Assembly (NCBI GenBank): GCA_039881145.1
Contig: JAYKKI010000008.1
Span: 37,285,001-37,349,000 of the forward strand
Direction of reading: 5' to 3'
Source of the DNA: Druceiella hillmani
Lineage: Eukaryota > Arthropoda > Insecta > Lepidoptera > Hepialidae
DNA length: 64,000 nucleotides
The notes beneath the pieces were generated by a model. It searched no databases. It was given only the letters and a program-made list of their open reading frames with translations, and had not been told where the DNA came from. Positions 24,066-35,833 of the stretch are shown here, piece by piece (positions within the stretch are counted from its first letter, which is position 1; each line of letters opens with the position of its first letter). Both the position numbers and the translations under genes were made by a program.

Positions 24066-26415
24066 CAGGAAAAAAATATTTCTTACCTAATATATTCTTG
24101 AAAACTAGCATACATTTCTATGCGTGAGATCGTGCCGAATATAACTTCCTTTTCATTACAGGTTAGTACCTCGCCTTTCTGATTTCTCTTAATTTTTTTA
24201 AAAACATTTGTATTTGGCATGGAAATAAGCAAAAATAAAATGTTATTAAAACAATTGCTAAAGTGGTCACTTGTAGTCTATAAATCCTAACAAAACTAGA
24301 AAGAAATTTAACATTCTTAAAAAATATTTTTCACCCAATTTATTTTTTTTTATTCCTATATTAATATAAGATAGTAACCGATTTTACCAAGAAACTTTAT
24401 ATTCGTTCTTGCGTGATACCAGAAAAAATAAACCGACTCACATACAAGAAGAAAAGAAATCCAAAAACATAATTTTTCTGTTTCATTATTTTTAATACAC
24501 GTCTGTGTAGGCCAATTTCATTATATGATTAAACAATAAAGACATACAGACGTAAAACTTGTATATCCTAATACTAAACCTACCAAAGTTATTAAATTAA
24601 AAATATTGACAAGAAATTCAAATTTGAAATGGTTTGCGCAAAAAAATAAACTCATGTCGAACACGTATAACATCAAAAACCTGTATGCGCTGCAGACTAC
24701 CAAGAACGACGTCTGCACTAATGCGTATTGCTGCATTTAGATTGGTTATTCGAGCACCTAACCTTCCCGCACCATTCCACATTTCATTACTTGCCAAGCT
24801 GATTTCGCCAATTTATGTCCGGATGAAAAATTTCATTATGCTATTTACAATACACTTGGCGCTATTAGTGCACATAGGTGCGCTGAACATTTATGTAATT
24901 ACTACGTGTCGAGTAGTAAAAGATTTTTGAAAAATATTATATTTTCATGTATTTTGAATGTGTAAAACGATTTTGGAATAGAAACTAAATATTATCACAA
25001 TAAACTACTGCATTCTTCTAAATTCTATCTGAATTATGTCGGTAGTATTTCTGTAAAGCATACACAAGTAAACACAAGAAAATGTTTAATATATGAAAAA
25101 CAAGATTATATATAAACAACTAGACAAATGTACAGAGAATATTCTACTACAGAACTTGTAATAAAATTTATTGCTAGAGTAGTTATATAATGAAAAATAA
25201 TCATTTGTTTTTAATTTTGTGAATCTAAAGAGGTTCATCATAGCCCACAAATGACCATCAAAAAAGATTGCGAGATTACAGGAACTGGCGCTATATATTT
25301 AACGCCATGACGGCATGTAATGTCGTACGTGACGATTCTCAGTAACGTGGAGCGATTAAAGACGAAATAAAATTCGGCCCGGAATCAAATCCGTCCTAAT
25401 TGAGCCCAACCAATTCCCTCTGATCTAAATAACATATAAACACAAATATAATACAAACTATTTTGATCTCAATTCAAATAAACCATCAAATTATGATGGA
25501 AAAATCTAAATGCAATTTAAATCAAATTTAAGCTTACTGCAATTTAGCTCAACTTTAATCAAACCAAGTTCACCTGAATTTCTAACCTATGCAATTACCG
25601 TGTGCTTCCATTGATGTCAAGTCAAATTTGTGTCAAAAAAAACCAAAGCTGAACAACTCGAACGAAACCATTTAAAACCGATTTGAAACTCATAGGAATC
25701 AAATTACTCCGAAATGCAAACGAGGTATCCATCTAACCTAACTGAATTAAATTCAAGTTGGAATCGAAACCCGCCAAGAATCTCAAGTCAACCAACCTAA
25801 CGAAAGAATATGGCGATTACTCATTCAAGTACTGATCGTTTATGACCTCGCTTTACTTCGATAATCGACTAATATCGCCCGTTACTAAAGTTTGTGACAC
25901 TTTTTACAACATGACTCGATATACGAATGAAAGATTACTTTAGCTGACAAGCAAAGGTACCGCAGATAAGTATATCATCGACTAACGCATTAGCTGACAT
26001 AGGTCGTGAGGTTAGACTTCGTACATTAGACCGCGTACGCAGAGAGTAATATGTTACTGAAGTGGCGTTGTAATTCCCTTTTCCTGATTTTATCATTCAT
26101 GTTATATTGTTTATAGAATAAATTTTTCAAAGCACGTAAGAATTTCTATCGTAAGGTATATTGCCTTTCGTCCTTCGAACTTTTGGTCCAGAGTCTGATG
26201 TATTTTAATGCCTGATTTATTTCTGTAATGTAGTTTTAACTAGCTTTATATGCATTTGTATATTTATATACATTTTAAATCATTATGAGTGATATTTACA
26301 ATCCTATTTTATTATTTCTGTCTATTTTATTATGGCATAAAAATAAAATGTTGTATCTACGACATTCCTTGCAAGCTGAATGTTTAGATCCTGCTCATAA
26401 TAAAACGAAGAAATA
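24066..26415. other. non-coding stretch
   Basis: No gene is supported. The minus strand at about 24670-24810 has a run of about 39 open codons with balanced composition (ISLASNEMWNGAGRL in part) between weak AG and GT, but the acceptor lacks a pyrimidine tract. GC-richer patches at 25290-25400 and 25950-26060 give nothing recognisable. Confidence 0.4.
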
Positions 26416-26427
26416 TAACAGTTATAT
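26416..26427. repeat. 12-bp direct repeat, left
   Basis: TAACAGTTATAT, repeated exactly at 26468-26479 on the other side of a 40-bp palindromic-family fragment. Confidence 0.7.
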
Positions 26428-26467
26428 CGCGTAGTATAACACTACATCACGTAGTTTCATTTAATTG
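26428..26467 (+). mobile_element. palindromic repeat family, 5'-truncated 40-bp copy
   Basis: Only the 3' end of the family is present (ACTACATCACGTAGTTTCAT then TTAATTG), preceded by about 12 variant bases. It lies between exact 12-bp direct repeats. A short piece that keeps the family 3' end inside its own duplication is the signature of a 5'-truncated retroposed insertion. Confidence 0.7.
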
Positions 26468-26479
26468 TAACAGTTATAT
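26468..26479. repeat. 12-bp direct repeat, right
   Basis: Exact copy of TAACAGTTATAT at 26416-26427. Confidence 0.7.
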
Positions 26480-27329
26480 ATTTCATGATATACTAATTTA
26501 ATATGTCTTAATGCTGTTCCCCTGGATTTACGTTGAATGGACCTCAAATAAAAGAGAAATGATCAAAAGTAAAATGTTGTCTTCTAGGAAATAATTCACC
26601 AGTATTTATGGTTGGAGTAAAATATCTAGCCCGAAAATTAATATTGGATGTAATAAATTAATTTTTATATATTCCCAAGATACATTAAATCAAAAATAAT
26701 GCTAACAAGGATGCGACACAGTCTGCTAAATTTAATTTGAGATCAATTTTTTTGTAGTTATAGGTTTTATAATGTATAAGCGTAGCCTAGAACTTAATAA
26801 TGAAAGTTAACCGTGAGAAGTCTTAATAATGACATATAATCGTGAGAAGTCTTAATAATGACATATAATAATAATGACATATAAGTTCAAATATTGCATA
26901 TATGGTTGAGCAGTCCGATGAACAATCGCGGTCATCGTAATAAGTGGGTAGCTGATTTGAAAATGCCTTCATTTTTCATTTGGTTTTTGTTTACTCTAAT
27001 GAAACGTATTAATTATTTGATAAGTTCAAATAAAATCACTTTTGTGTAATTTTTTCATAATAAATCCATGAATTAATTTTTTGTTATGTTTTTACTAGTA
27101 TGCATTTATACTCTCTTAAAAAATATCCTCAGTGTAACCAACTACAAGAAACTTGATTTCGGACTAAATTCCCCATGACCAGTACTAATAAAAATGCTTA
27201 ATAAAGTTTTCATAGAGACGTAATTTATATCATTTATTTATGTAAAAGGCGAAGTCCTGATTGAGAAATTTATCATCGTCTAGCCTAAATCGCTAAACGT
27301 GCGCCTACGCTATTTTTCAAGATTTTTCG
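26480..27329. other. non-coding AT-rich stretch with a 29-bp triplet repeat
   Basis: At 26796-26882 a unit of about 29 bp (CTTAATAATGACATATAATC then GTGAGAAGT) occurs two and a half to three times. Nothing else is supported. Confidence 0.6.
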
Positions 27330-27960
27330 GATTTTTTGAGATTCATTTCTTACGGGGAGAAAAGAGGTGGCGAATTTTTATGAAAATATATAAGAAATTT
27401 TTTCCATGAAGTGTCAGATTCATTAGAAACTTTGCTTTTATATTTCTAGATACAATTAACGAAACACTTCTAGACGCAATTATTGCTTTTAGAAATTCAT
27501 TTCCTAAGGAGAGAAATAGGGTGGCAAGGCTTGTATGGAAAACAAAAAAATCTGGTCAAATTTACTTAAAACTTGGTACTAAAGCACCTCATCATTATTA
27601 ATAAGGTATATCTTTCAGCGCATTTCGAAATTCATTCTATAAACGACAAGGACTGTCAAAGTTTGTCCTGGAAATATTTCATTAAATTAACTTAACGTTT
27701 TATGTAACTACTTTTAAACACAATTATTAATATTTCAGAGTTCCTGGAAAACCAATTTTTAACGAGGAAAAAGGGGTACCTAGATGTAGGTAGATCGAAT
27801 TTTATAGAGAAAAAAATACGTGCTCAGATTTATATTTGTATTAATATTCTTCCAAAAAATTAATGAAATACGAATTTCAGCGCTTTTTGAATATGGGAAG
27901 TAATTATGAATTAGAAGAGGTAGCGAATTTTATGGAGAAATAAAAATAATGTGTGCAATT
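27330..27960 (+). repeat. degenerate repeat array, about four units
   Basis: Related phrases recur at irregular spacing of 150-200 bp: TTCTTACGGGGAGAAAAGAG then GTGGCGAATTTTTATG near 27350; CCTAAGGAGAGAAATAGGGT near 27505; AACGAGGAAAAAGGGGTACC with GAATTTTATAGAG near 27765; and AGAAGAGGTAGCGAATTTTA near 27915. Very old tandem or dispersed units; no coding. Confidence 0.4.
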
Positions 27961-28069
27961 CACACGTCGTAGAAGTGAAACCTACAAAAATTTTAAATTT
28001 TAATTTTTAAGTTTAATATCAATTTTTAATTTTGATAAAAACTAAAATAATTAGAAAAGTTTTTATAAT

Positions 28070-28860
28070 CCCCTTCCCCTTCCCCTTCCCCTTCCCCTTC
28101 CCCTTCCCCTTCCCCTTCCCCTTCCCCTTCCCTTCCCCTTCCCCTTCCCCTTCCCCTTCCCCTTCCCCTTCCCCTTCCCCTTCCCCTTCCCCTTCCCCTT
28201 CCCCTTCCCCTTCCCCTTCCCCTTCCCCTTCCCCTTCCCCTTCCCCTTCCCCTTCCCCTTCCCCTTCCCCTTCCCCTTCCCCTTCCCCTTCCCCTTCCCC
28301 TTCCCCTTCCCCTTCCCCTTCCCCTTCCCCTTCCCCTTCCCCTTCCCCTTCCCCTTCCCCTTCCCCTTCCCCTTCCCCTTCCCCTTCCCCTTCCCCTTCC
28401 CCTTCCCCTTCCCCTTCCCCTTCCCCTTCCCCTTCCCCTTCCACTTCCGCTTCCCCTTCCCCTTCCCCTTCCCCTTCCCCTTCCCCTTCCCCTTCCCCTT
28501 CCCCTTCCCCTTCCCCTTCCCCTTCCCCTTCCCCTTCCCCTTCCCCTTCCCCTTCCCCTTCCCCTTCCCCTTCCCCTTCCCCTTCCCCTTCCCCTTCCCC
28601 TTCCCCTTCCCCTTCCCCTTCCCCTTCCCCTTCCCCTTCCCCTTCCCCTTCCCCTTCCCCTTCCCCTTCCCCTTCCCCTTCCCCTTCCCCTTCCCCTTCC
28701 CCTTCCCCTTCCCCTTCCCCTTCCCCTTCCCCTTCCCCTTCCCCTTCCCCTTCCCCTTCCCCTTCCCCTTCCCCTTCCCCTTCCCCTTCCCCTTCCCCTT
28801 CCCCTTCCCCTTCCCCTTCCCCTTCCCCTTCCCCTTCCCCTTCCCCTTCCCCTTCCCTTT
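28070..28860 (+). repeat. (CCCCTT)n satellite block, about 131 hexamers
   Basis: An almost perfect hexanucleotide array of about 790 bp. The minus strand is (AAGGGG)n. Only a few interruptions are visible: one shortened unit near 28126-28136 and two substitutions near 28441-28450 (CCACTT, CCGCTT). All long open frames over it (Pro-Ser, Gly-Arg, Gly-Lys and Gly-Glu repeats on both strands) are products of the hexamer and not genes. The G-rich strand has a run of four G every six bases and could form many quadruplexes. Confidence 0.98.
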
Positions 28861-28904
28861 TCCACTTTTAAACTCCAAATAAATATAATTAATAAATATA
28901 ATTA

Positions 28905-29240
28905 TTGGAGAGAAATTTGACTATTCTAAAATTTTAATTTAAGCTCTCCTAAGAGATATTATTTTGCAGCTCACTGAAAATGTTTTTTCGACGTTGGAAG
29001 GCAAATATAAATTTTGTAAAATAGACCAATTAATTAAAGTAAATAATGTGCAAAATTTCATTCTTCATTAAATTACTTTCTTCAATGCATTTCTTCAGCG
29101 AATATAAAATAAAATTAAATTGACGTTTTTTTCATTTTACAAAAAATAAAATAATTTGCATTGTTTGTAAGATGGTAAATCTTCACCATATTAAATAAAA
29201 CATATTAATAATATTGGCAGGTATGTAGTCAGAAAAACTA
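28905..29240 (+). repeat. dispersed repeat, partner of 56470-56790
   Basis: Blocks shared in order with 56470-56790 include TGTTTTTTCGACGTTGG (compare GTTTTCTTCGATGTTAG), CATTTCTTCAGC, and CATTGTTTGTAAGATGG (compare ATTGTTTGTAATATGTATGG). Spacing is also similar. Element type unknown. Confidence 0.45.
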
Positions 29241-30222
29241 AACCCATGGTATCAAATAAAATGTATACATTCAGTTTGAAGCTTTTATTGAACGTTATTG
29301 ATTATCCAAACTTTTAATAGATGTGAATTTATTATTATACCAAAATATCAGAACTCAGTGACGTTATAAAATTGTTTCTAATACCATTAAATCATAAGCA
29401 CAGAACCCCTCAGATCAGATTCGCTCATCGCATGGTGTGTTTTATTCTTGCAAGTTTTCGCATAGTATTCTTGACGGAACTTTATATAAAATATAAGAGT
29501 CCATACTTGCTGATTAATATAGATGAATTAGATGTAATATACATCGACATATTCTTTGATATAATATAGTTAAAGGTATGGTTATTTAATGTCTATTAAC
29601 CAAGCACATTTGGCCAATTTATACCTCATAATAAAATACTTAGAATCGTTTGTCGAAAAATTATCTTGAAAAGTAAAAATAATTCCGAAACCGAAAACTT
29701 ATGAGTCAGCCCAATACTTAGAACGCGCGTAGCATACTTAGCTAAGGTAATTAGTTACTTTATGACACTTGTAGATATAACGTTAAATACTTCTAATAGA
29801 ATCAATGCCAAACTTGAACTCATATAAAAAATTTACTCAAAATAAATATGATGTTACACTCAGAAAATATTATAAATAACATGCTTATACTAATATCAAA
29901 TACCGAAGCTCAGTAAATATATTGCAATAACTATCTTTCTACAAACGTGCGTAAACATACAATTGCAATACTTTTGGAAAGTAATAACATGAGTTATTAT
30001 GATTACCGAATATTGAGAAAATTTAGTTCGTGTACATATCCCAAAGGATTTCCATTATATTCAATAAATTAATTACTAACGAGTTAAATTTAAATTTGTA
30101 TACAATAAATAAAAATGGAAACCGTTTACTAACCCTTATTTGTAATCCTTATGTGAATGTACATACGTATATTATATTAAAATTAGGATACAAATATGTC
30201 AAACAAAAACCGTTCACGTAAA
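29241..30222. other. non-coding AT-rich stretch
   Basis: No supported feature. Short open frames at 29372 and 30030 are AT-driven. Confidence 0.5.
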
Positions 30223-30224
30223 TA

Positions 30225-31509
30225 CAGTGGCAGATTTCAATGTTTGAAAAATTGTAAACACCTCTAATCACAACAAATGCGGATTTCATTTTTTAAAAAC
30301 CACGTTTTCCAAATGGCGTCCATCGAGTCTGACACACTCTTCGAGTCTAGCACGCATGTTTTCAAAAACGCGTTTGCAGAGCGACTGGGGTATCCTATTG
30401 ACTTCGGCTCGAATATTTTCTTAAAGTTGTGTCACAGTACTTGAATTTGTTTTGTAAATAACGGATTTTAAGTATCCCATGGGAAAAAGTCACATGAGCT
30501 TAAATCGGGTGACCTAGGTGGCCACGGTACGGTACCGTTTCGGGATATGTTTCTTTCTGGAAATAACTGCCGCACTGCATTCATGGACACTTTAGCAGTG
30601 TGAGCTGTGGCCCCGTCCTGCTGCAACCATGTGTTTTGGTTGAAGGATGGACTATTTAGTAGTTCTACTCTGAAAAAGTCATTTAACATCTGGGTATATC
30701 TCTTCGAATTCAGTTACAGTTTGGCCACGTTGATTTTCAAAGAAATAAGGCCCTATGATTGTAGATGTGTGATTGTAGATGACATGGCACACCAGACTGT
30801 TACTTTAGGCTTATGTAAAGGCTCTTGATGCATTTGTCTTGGGCTGTGGACATCCCAGTAACGAAAGTTCTGCTTATTCACATAACCTCCAATGTGAAAG
30901 TGAGCTTCGTCACTAAAGAATATGTTGCCCATCCGGGTAGCAGTACGAAATCTCAACAACATCACCTCCGCGTAAGTTTTTCTTAATTCAAAGTCAGAAT
31001 CGTGTAAATCTTGAGCAATTTGAATTTTATATGGATGAAACTTGAGCTTATTTCGCATTATTACCTGTAAAGTTGATTTCGGAATTCCCAATATCGATGA
31101 ACGTGTACGCAGTGATAAACGGGGATTTTCAACGACAGAAACCATAACACGCTCGACATTTTCATCCGTGGCTACCAATGGTGTAGATTCCTGGCCTGGG
31201 CCTATTTAATGTTGATCCTGTAGCTCTGAACCTTGCTACCCATGACTGAATGAGGTTGATCGATGGTCCATCACGTAATCGACGAATACTGTAACGATTA
31301 TTAAATCGACGGCGTGCTACAGACAGCGAAATTTCAATCGAAATGTACGCCTCGACGGCAAAAGTGCGGTGCTCTCCACTCCACTGTTCCATGGCTACTA
31401 AAACATCCGCACCGCTTGGGCTTCTAACGACGCACCCCGCGCCCCTCTTATGTGTTGCGTTCAGAAACTATGTTCGTTCAAACTTTGAAATCTGCCACTG
31501 GACAGCCTG
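30225..31509 (-). mobile_element. mariner-like element (IS630-Tc1-mariner), dead
   Basis: The 1.28-kb size is typical of mariner. The right end, read inward, is CAGGCTGTCCAGTGGCAGAT then TTCAAAGTTTGAA, flanked by TA. The left end reads CAGTGGCAGATTTCAATGTT then TGAA, also next to TA, and appears to have lost about nine bases (GGCTGTCCA or equivalent) near its tip. Between the inverted repeats is one transposase gene on the minus strand, broken into three main pieces. The TA duplication and the DDE-type motifs place it in the IS630-Tc1-mariner superfamily. Confidence 0.85.
30300..31392 (-). pseudogene. mariner-like transposase, frameshifted
   Basis: The N-terminal piece (31392 down to about 31190) starts MEQWSGEHRTFAVEAYI and holds a DUF4817-like helix-turn-helix region, with SWVARFRATGS near its end. 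The middle piece (about 31178-30753) has a second DNA-binding helix set around LGIPKSTLQVI and the first catalytic Asp in FFSDEAHFHIGGYVNKQN. The C-terminal piece (about 30740-30468) has the second Asp in WLQQDGATAHT and the third in WPPRSPDLSSCDFFPWD. By my count 36 residues separate the last two. Frameshifts lie near 31180 and near 30755. The second coincides with an imperfect 14-bp tandem duplication (TGATTGTAGATG twice). More stops follow. All three catalytic acids are still readable, but no intact protein can be made. Confidence 0.85.
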
Positions 31510-31511
31510 TA

Positions 31512-32666
31512 TAAGCCAAGTGCTTGTCGGCCTATTCCGTAAACAATGCAAATAATCGAAGCCTCAAATTTTGCATATAATATTGTAATAGATATACGGT
31601 ATATAAATATTGTAATTAAAAATACTGGAAGGATAAAGTATACATTTTCAATTTAATGCTGAGGTCTGAACTTGGCACTTATTGGTCCCGGATTTAATTA
31701 TTATTTAGATATAGAAGGCGATCAAGACCGACTCGATATGATGCGTAAAAACTATCGCAATTATTTTATTAGTACTAAACTTTTATCGATATTCTCATAT
31801 TTCTGCACGAGGAAAATCTTTGAATTTAACTTGAAAAGAGAATAAATGATATATGACAATAGAATGAATAATTAATAAAAATAAAGAAGTCATGGATATG
31901 TGTATCATAACTGGGTGAGGAAGTTTTCCCACGTACTATTCCATTATTCTTGAAATATGTACCAGTCTCAATATCTAAGAAGAAATTAATGTGAAAATGT
32001 CAATAGGTACTTGATCTGATCTAAAATATCCCTTCTATGACTAAAATATAACCAAATGGAACATATATTTCACAGTAATAACCAAAAATTATAAAAAAGA
32101 GGTTCCATGTTTATGACATTAGTAAATCAACCTTTTTTAAACACTTTGCCTGCATTCTAGACAAAAATCACCTTTAGATGATTAATGACACAAAACCAGT
32201 AAACAATAGGAAGAAGATATCATCATTTCTCAGTGCAGAGGATCGAACGGCGAGTTTATTATATATTATGTTTGATGAAGTTCTATATTACAGAAATCGC
32301 TGAAAATATGTAACAGTTTTGTTATTTACCAATGTAATGTAAAGGAGTTTTAAGTTTGTACTCTAGCACCAATATAAATATATAATTATTGGTAGAATAG
32401 AGAGGACTCCACTGAAGATAATTTATTTTAATGCAAAATTTATTTTACGGGATAAATGGATGAATAACCAGTTTGCAAACTTTCTAAAAAACATCTTCAT
32501 TGGTCAACAGCTCGATAAAAAATTATTTCTTCTCAAAACAAAGATTCTTTATTTTATATTAAATTGTGAATGAGTCAATTCCGGACAAAAATTGTAAATC
32601 ACCGAAGGAAGGAGCTACCATAAATCGTAACTAAATATGTAATCAACGGTATATATTACAAACGAA
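31512..32666. other. non-coding AT-rich stretch
   Basis: No supported feature. Confidence 0.5.
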
Positions 32667-32810
32667 CCAAATAGGTTTATTATACAGTCAGGCCGCGAAG
32701 TGTGTGGGCGCATAGAGCGCGGCGCATTACAGGTAGATGCGGGCTCATATCCACAGCTGAATCTATCATTCGCTTTATCTTTTATTAAAGCCATCCATCA
32801 ACATGAAATT
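32667..32810 (+). mobile_element. SINE-like element, copy 3 of 3
   Basis: Starts AATAGGTTTATTATACAGTC, continues GAAGTGTGTGGGCGCATAGA and GCGCGGCGCATTAC, then GATGCGGGCTCATATCC in the B-box position, and ends with TTATCTTTTATTAAAGCCAT then CCATCAAC. It shares both the 5' and 3' modules with the copy at 14385. The 70-codon frame overlapping it is incidental. Confidence 0.5.
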
Positions 32811-32899
32811 CTTTCCTACTTAGGATATATCGTTATTTTTCAAGCAGTTTTAAATATAGATTACGCTGGACGGTTTGAAATTCTTTATGATTTTGATGT

Positions 32900-34137
32900 T
32901 TGCTTCACTTAAATTTTATTATGTTCGCAAAGTTACCACAATTAAATTAATGAATTAAACTTCTTACACAAAATGTATCAAAAATGAAACATTAAATCAT
33001 ATTTTAATTTAAAAAATCCTCATGGAAATTTGAACGTCTCATTAGTAGCGAAAAAAGAACAAAATTTAATTTCCGCTTGACATCAATACGAAATTTTTTT
33101 GTTCACGTAATCCTTTTCTAAATTTTGAATCTCAAATATTACTTGGAATTCCATTAACTCGATTTTGTAAAACACTGCATCCAAATAAAAAAAATACTTT
33201 AGGTTACATTTTTCAAACCTTAATAATTTAAAATATAAATATAAACTGTACATGTACGTTAATTAAATTTCTTCAATAAACCAAATTGATTTCAAATAAA
33301 TAAAAATTTAGGAAGAAATGTTTACTGGCTAATATTCCAATGGAGTGTTAAATAAATGCTTGTAGTTTAAAAGAAGTTAAACATTCAAATAATATAGCCA
33401 CTTAAGAAGAGAATTTTGATACAATTTCTTTAAAGTTTCAGAAAAGTCCAAAGTTTTGAAATCTAAGTTTCTGAAGAAAACTTCCATTTCAAATTGATTT
33501 TTTCATTCGATTTGGTGATTAAAATGGATAAGAAAATATATCGTTATAGAAAAGTTAACGATTATTTTATATTTTTATTAAGGATTAGTTGAAATCTTGT
33601 ACTATTAAAAGAAACACCAATAGTACATAATAAAGAACACATTAATACAATTAATATTAAAAATTTATGTCAAAGTGTTAACATAAATGTATTCAAAATG
33701 CAAACAATTCTTTAAAGCCTTGTAAAAACGTTACACATCGGAAAAAGAGTTATCTTTACTGTAATAATTAAAAAAATTCGCCAGAATGGTTTCCTGCATT
33801 GTTAGTTTAGTGTTTGTTCTTGGATATGGTCAACGAAGGATTTAAGATGTCATAATTTGTGCATACTGGCAACCCAATTTCGTCGTATTTAAGTAGATTA
33901 TCGTGTGTTTTGAAACAAAACTTTTGTTTTTCAGAGGAAGATAGCAAATAAAGGCTTATTTAAAGTTTCAGGATTATAAATTATTATATTTAACATTAAA
34001 ACCATCATATTGTTAAAGTTACTTATTATATTTTATGTCAATATATATTAAAAACAGAAAAGTATTCAAGATAGCTGTGTACATAACAAAATTAAAAGAA
34101 AAATAATGCTCTAATAGTGGACGACTAACAGTCGACC
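32900..34137. other. non-coding AT-rich stretch
   Basis: No supported feature. Confidence 0.5.
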
Positions 34138-34181
34138 AACTTATGACACGTAGTCTAGCAACTTATGACACGTAGTCTAGC
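34138..34181 (+). repeat. 22-bp perfect tandem duplication
   Basis: AACTTATGACACGTAGTCTA then GC occurs twice without a gap. Confidence 0.9.
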
Positions 34182-34847
34182 ACGTGTACTAGCAATTACA
34201 TCGTAAATAATAACTTTAACTTTTATCCTACAGCAACAAATACATTGATATATTACAATTTTAAAAAATCGCATTCAAAACCATATGCATCGGTATATTA
34301 TTAAATCTAAAATTATATAAAATCTTCTTCGTTAATTGCAAATAAAGTAACACGTGACTGTAGAATCACAACTAAAAGAAAAACAAATAATGGCAAAATA
34401 ATATTACGAGTACAACGCAATTCTATTTTTCAGCACTTTTTATCAGTGAAAGAAATTTATCAAACTTCAAGGGACTTTTAAAAAAGTCTAATTTGATTGT
34501 GAGTTTTACTCATCTTCCATATTGGGTTTTTCAATGAAACGAATCAGCTTTGAATACTAGAATCATTCAATTTGTAACTTATTTAGATACTCGTTAATTA
34601 AGTTTTATTTTAAATCTGGTATATTTAACGACTAAATACGTATCGATAACTCTCAAAAAAGAGGTCTTATTCCTTACCATGACTATGTCTTACTATCCAA
34701 CTTCCCGTTCTTGCTCCTCATTGTTATCTAATAAATTAATTATTTTATAACTTATGTCACAGTATTTTTAATTTCATAATTATAATAAATTTAAACCTTC
34801 AGATTACTTATTGCCTTTTTTTGCATTGTTTTAATATGCAATCGTTA

Positions 34848-34998
34848 GTTTCACTTATTTGTAAACAAATCTAGCAAATTGGTTTTTATGCACTTTTAAT
34901 TAACATATCGATTTAAAACTTCGAGTTTCACTTATTTGTAAACAAATCTAGTAAATCAGTTTCATGCACTTATAATTAACATATCGATTTGAAACTTT
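34848..34998 (+). repeat. 77-bp tandem duplication, two units
   Basis: Each unit starts GTTTCACTTATTTGTAAACA and ends near TTAACATATCGATTT with AAAACTT or GAAACTT. The units are about 90% alike. Confidence 0.9.
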
Positions 34999-35317
34999 GA
35001 TAATATTGTACCATCTAGTTAATCTGATAATGGAGGAGTGAGATAGTCATAGGAATTTATAAGTGACTAATAATAAACCCGTTGAATTTGAACTCGTATG
35101 ACTGTCTCAATGAATCCTTTGGTTACGTATTTTAACCGGAAGAATCGGACGATGTCCTCCATCTTGATTATTGGTACTTCTCAATGGCTATTAGTAGATG
35201 ATCTGATTAGAGAGGAAGAAAGTGGTGATGAGAAGTTCTAAATGGTTAACCGTGGAACCATTGAGTTTATGCTGGTTTGACTTATTTTAATGGGTTACAG
35301 AAACATGTTTTTTTTTA
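34999..35317. other. spacer before 123-bp array
   Basis: Somewhat GC-richer spacer with no recognised gene or repeat. Confidence 0.4.
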
Positions 35318-35797
35318 TTTTTATGACCGTAAATTTTACTTATTTTACTTATCTGTGTGTTATAGCCACTATTCTTCATAATAAATGACTTATTCAAGAA
35401 CAATGACGGAACAAAGCAAGAACAATGTAATAAATAAACATGTTTATGACCGTAAATTTTACTTATTTTACTTCTTTGTGTGTTATAGCCACTATTCTTC
35501 ATAATAAATGACTTATTCAAGAACAATGACGGAACAAAGCAAGAACAAAGTAATAAATAAACATGTTTATGACCGTAAATTTTACTTATTTTACTTATTT
35601 GTGTGTTATAGGCACTATTCTTCATAATAAATGACTTATTCAAGAACAATGACGGAACAAGGCAAGAACAAAGTAATAAATAAACATGTTTATGACCGTA
35701 AATTTGACTTATTTTACTTATTTGTGTCTTATAGCCACTATTCTTCATAATAAATGACTTATTCAAGAACAATGACGGAACAAAGCAAGATCAAAGT

Positions 35798-35798
<1 letters not shown>
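35318..35798 (+). repeat. 123-bp tandem array, four units
   Basis: Units run from TTATGACCGTAAATTTTACT through TTCTTCATAATAAATGACTT to GAACAATGACGGAACAAAGC, at 35318, 35441, 35564 and 35687 (the last is slightly short). They are about 97% alike. The period is 41 codons, which is why a 161-codon minus-strand frame stays open across all units. Its 41-residue period simply follows the DNA repeat, and I do not regard it as a gene. Confidence 0.95.

Positions 35799-35833
<35 letters not shown>
35799..35833 (+). repeat. (ATC)n microsatellite at Helitron 5' end
   Basis: About 11 ATC/CAT triplets joining the 123-bp array to the TC start of the short Helitron. Confidence 0.95.

Noticed and set aside
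24634..24930. 98-codon plus-strand frame and a 39-codon minus-strand exon-like run
   Set aside because: No conserved domain, and the minus-strand acceptor lacks a pyrimidine tract.
28070..28860. Telomere or interstitial telomeric repeat
   Set aside because: The usual insect telomere unit is TTAGG; the AAGGGG hexamer is different, and no telomeric retroelement lies beside it.
28019..28878. Four long open frames (up to 279 codons) of Pro-Ser, Gly-Arg, Gly-Lys and Gly-Glu repeats
   Set aside because: All are translations of the (CCCCTT)n hexamer in different frames; none has a unique domain.
35287..35772. 161-codon minus-strand frame with a repeated 41-residue unit
   Set aside because: The unit length equals the 123-bp DNA repeat and composition is AT-driven; a by-product of the tandem array.
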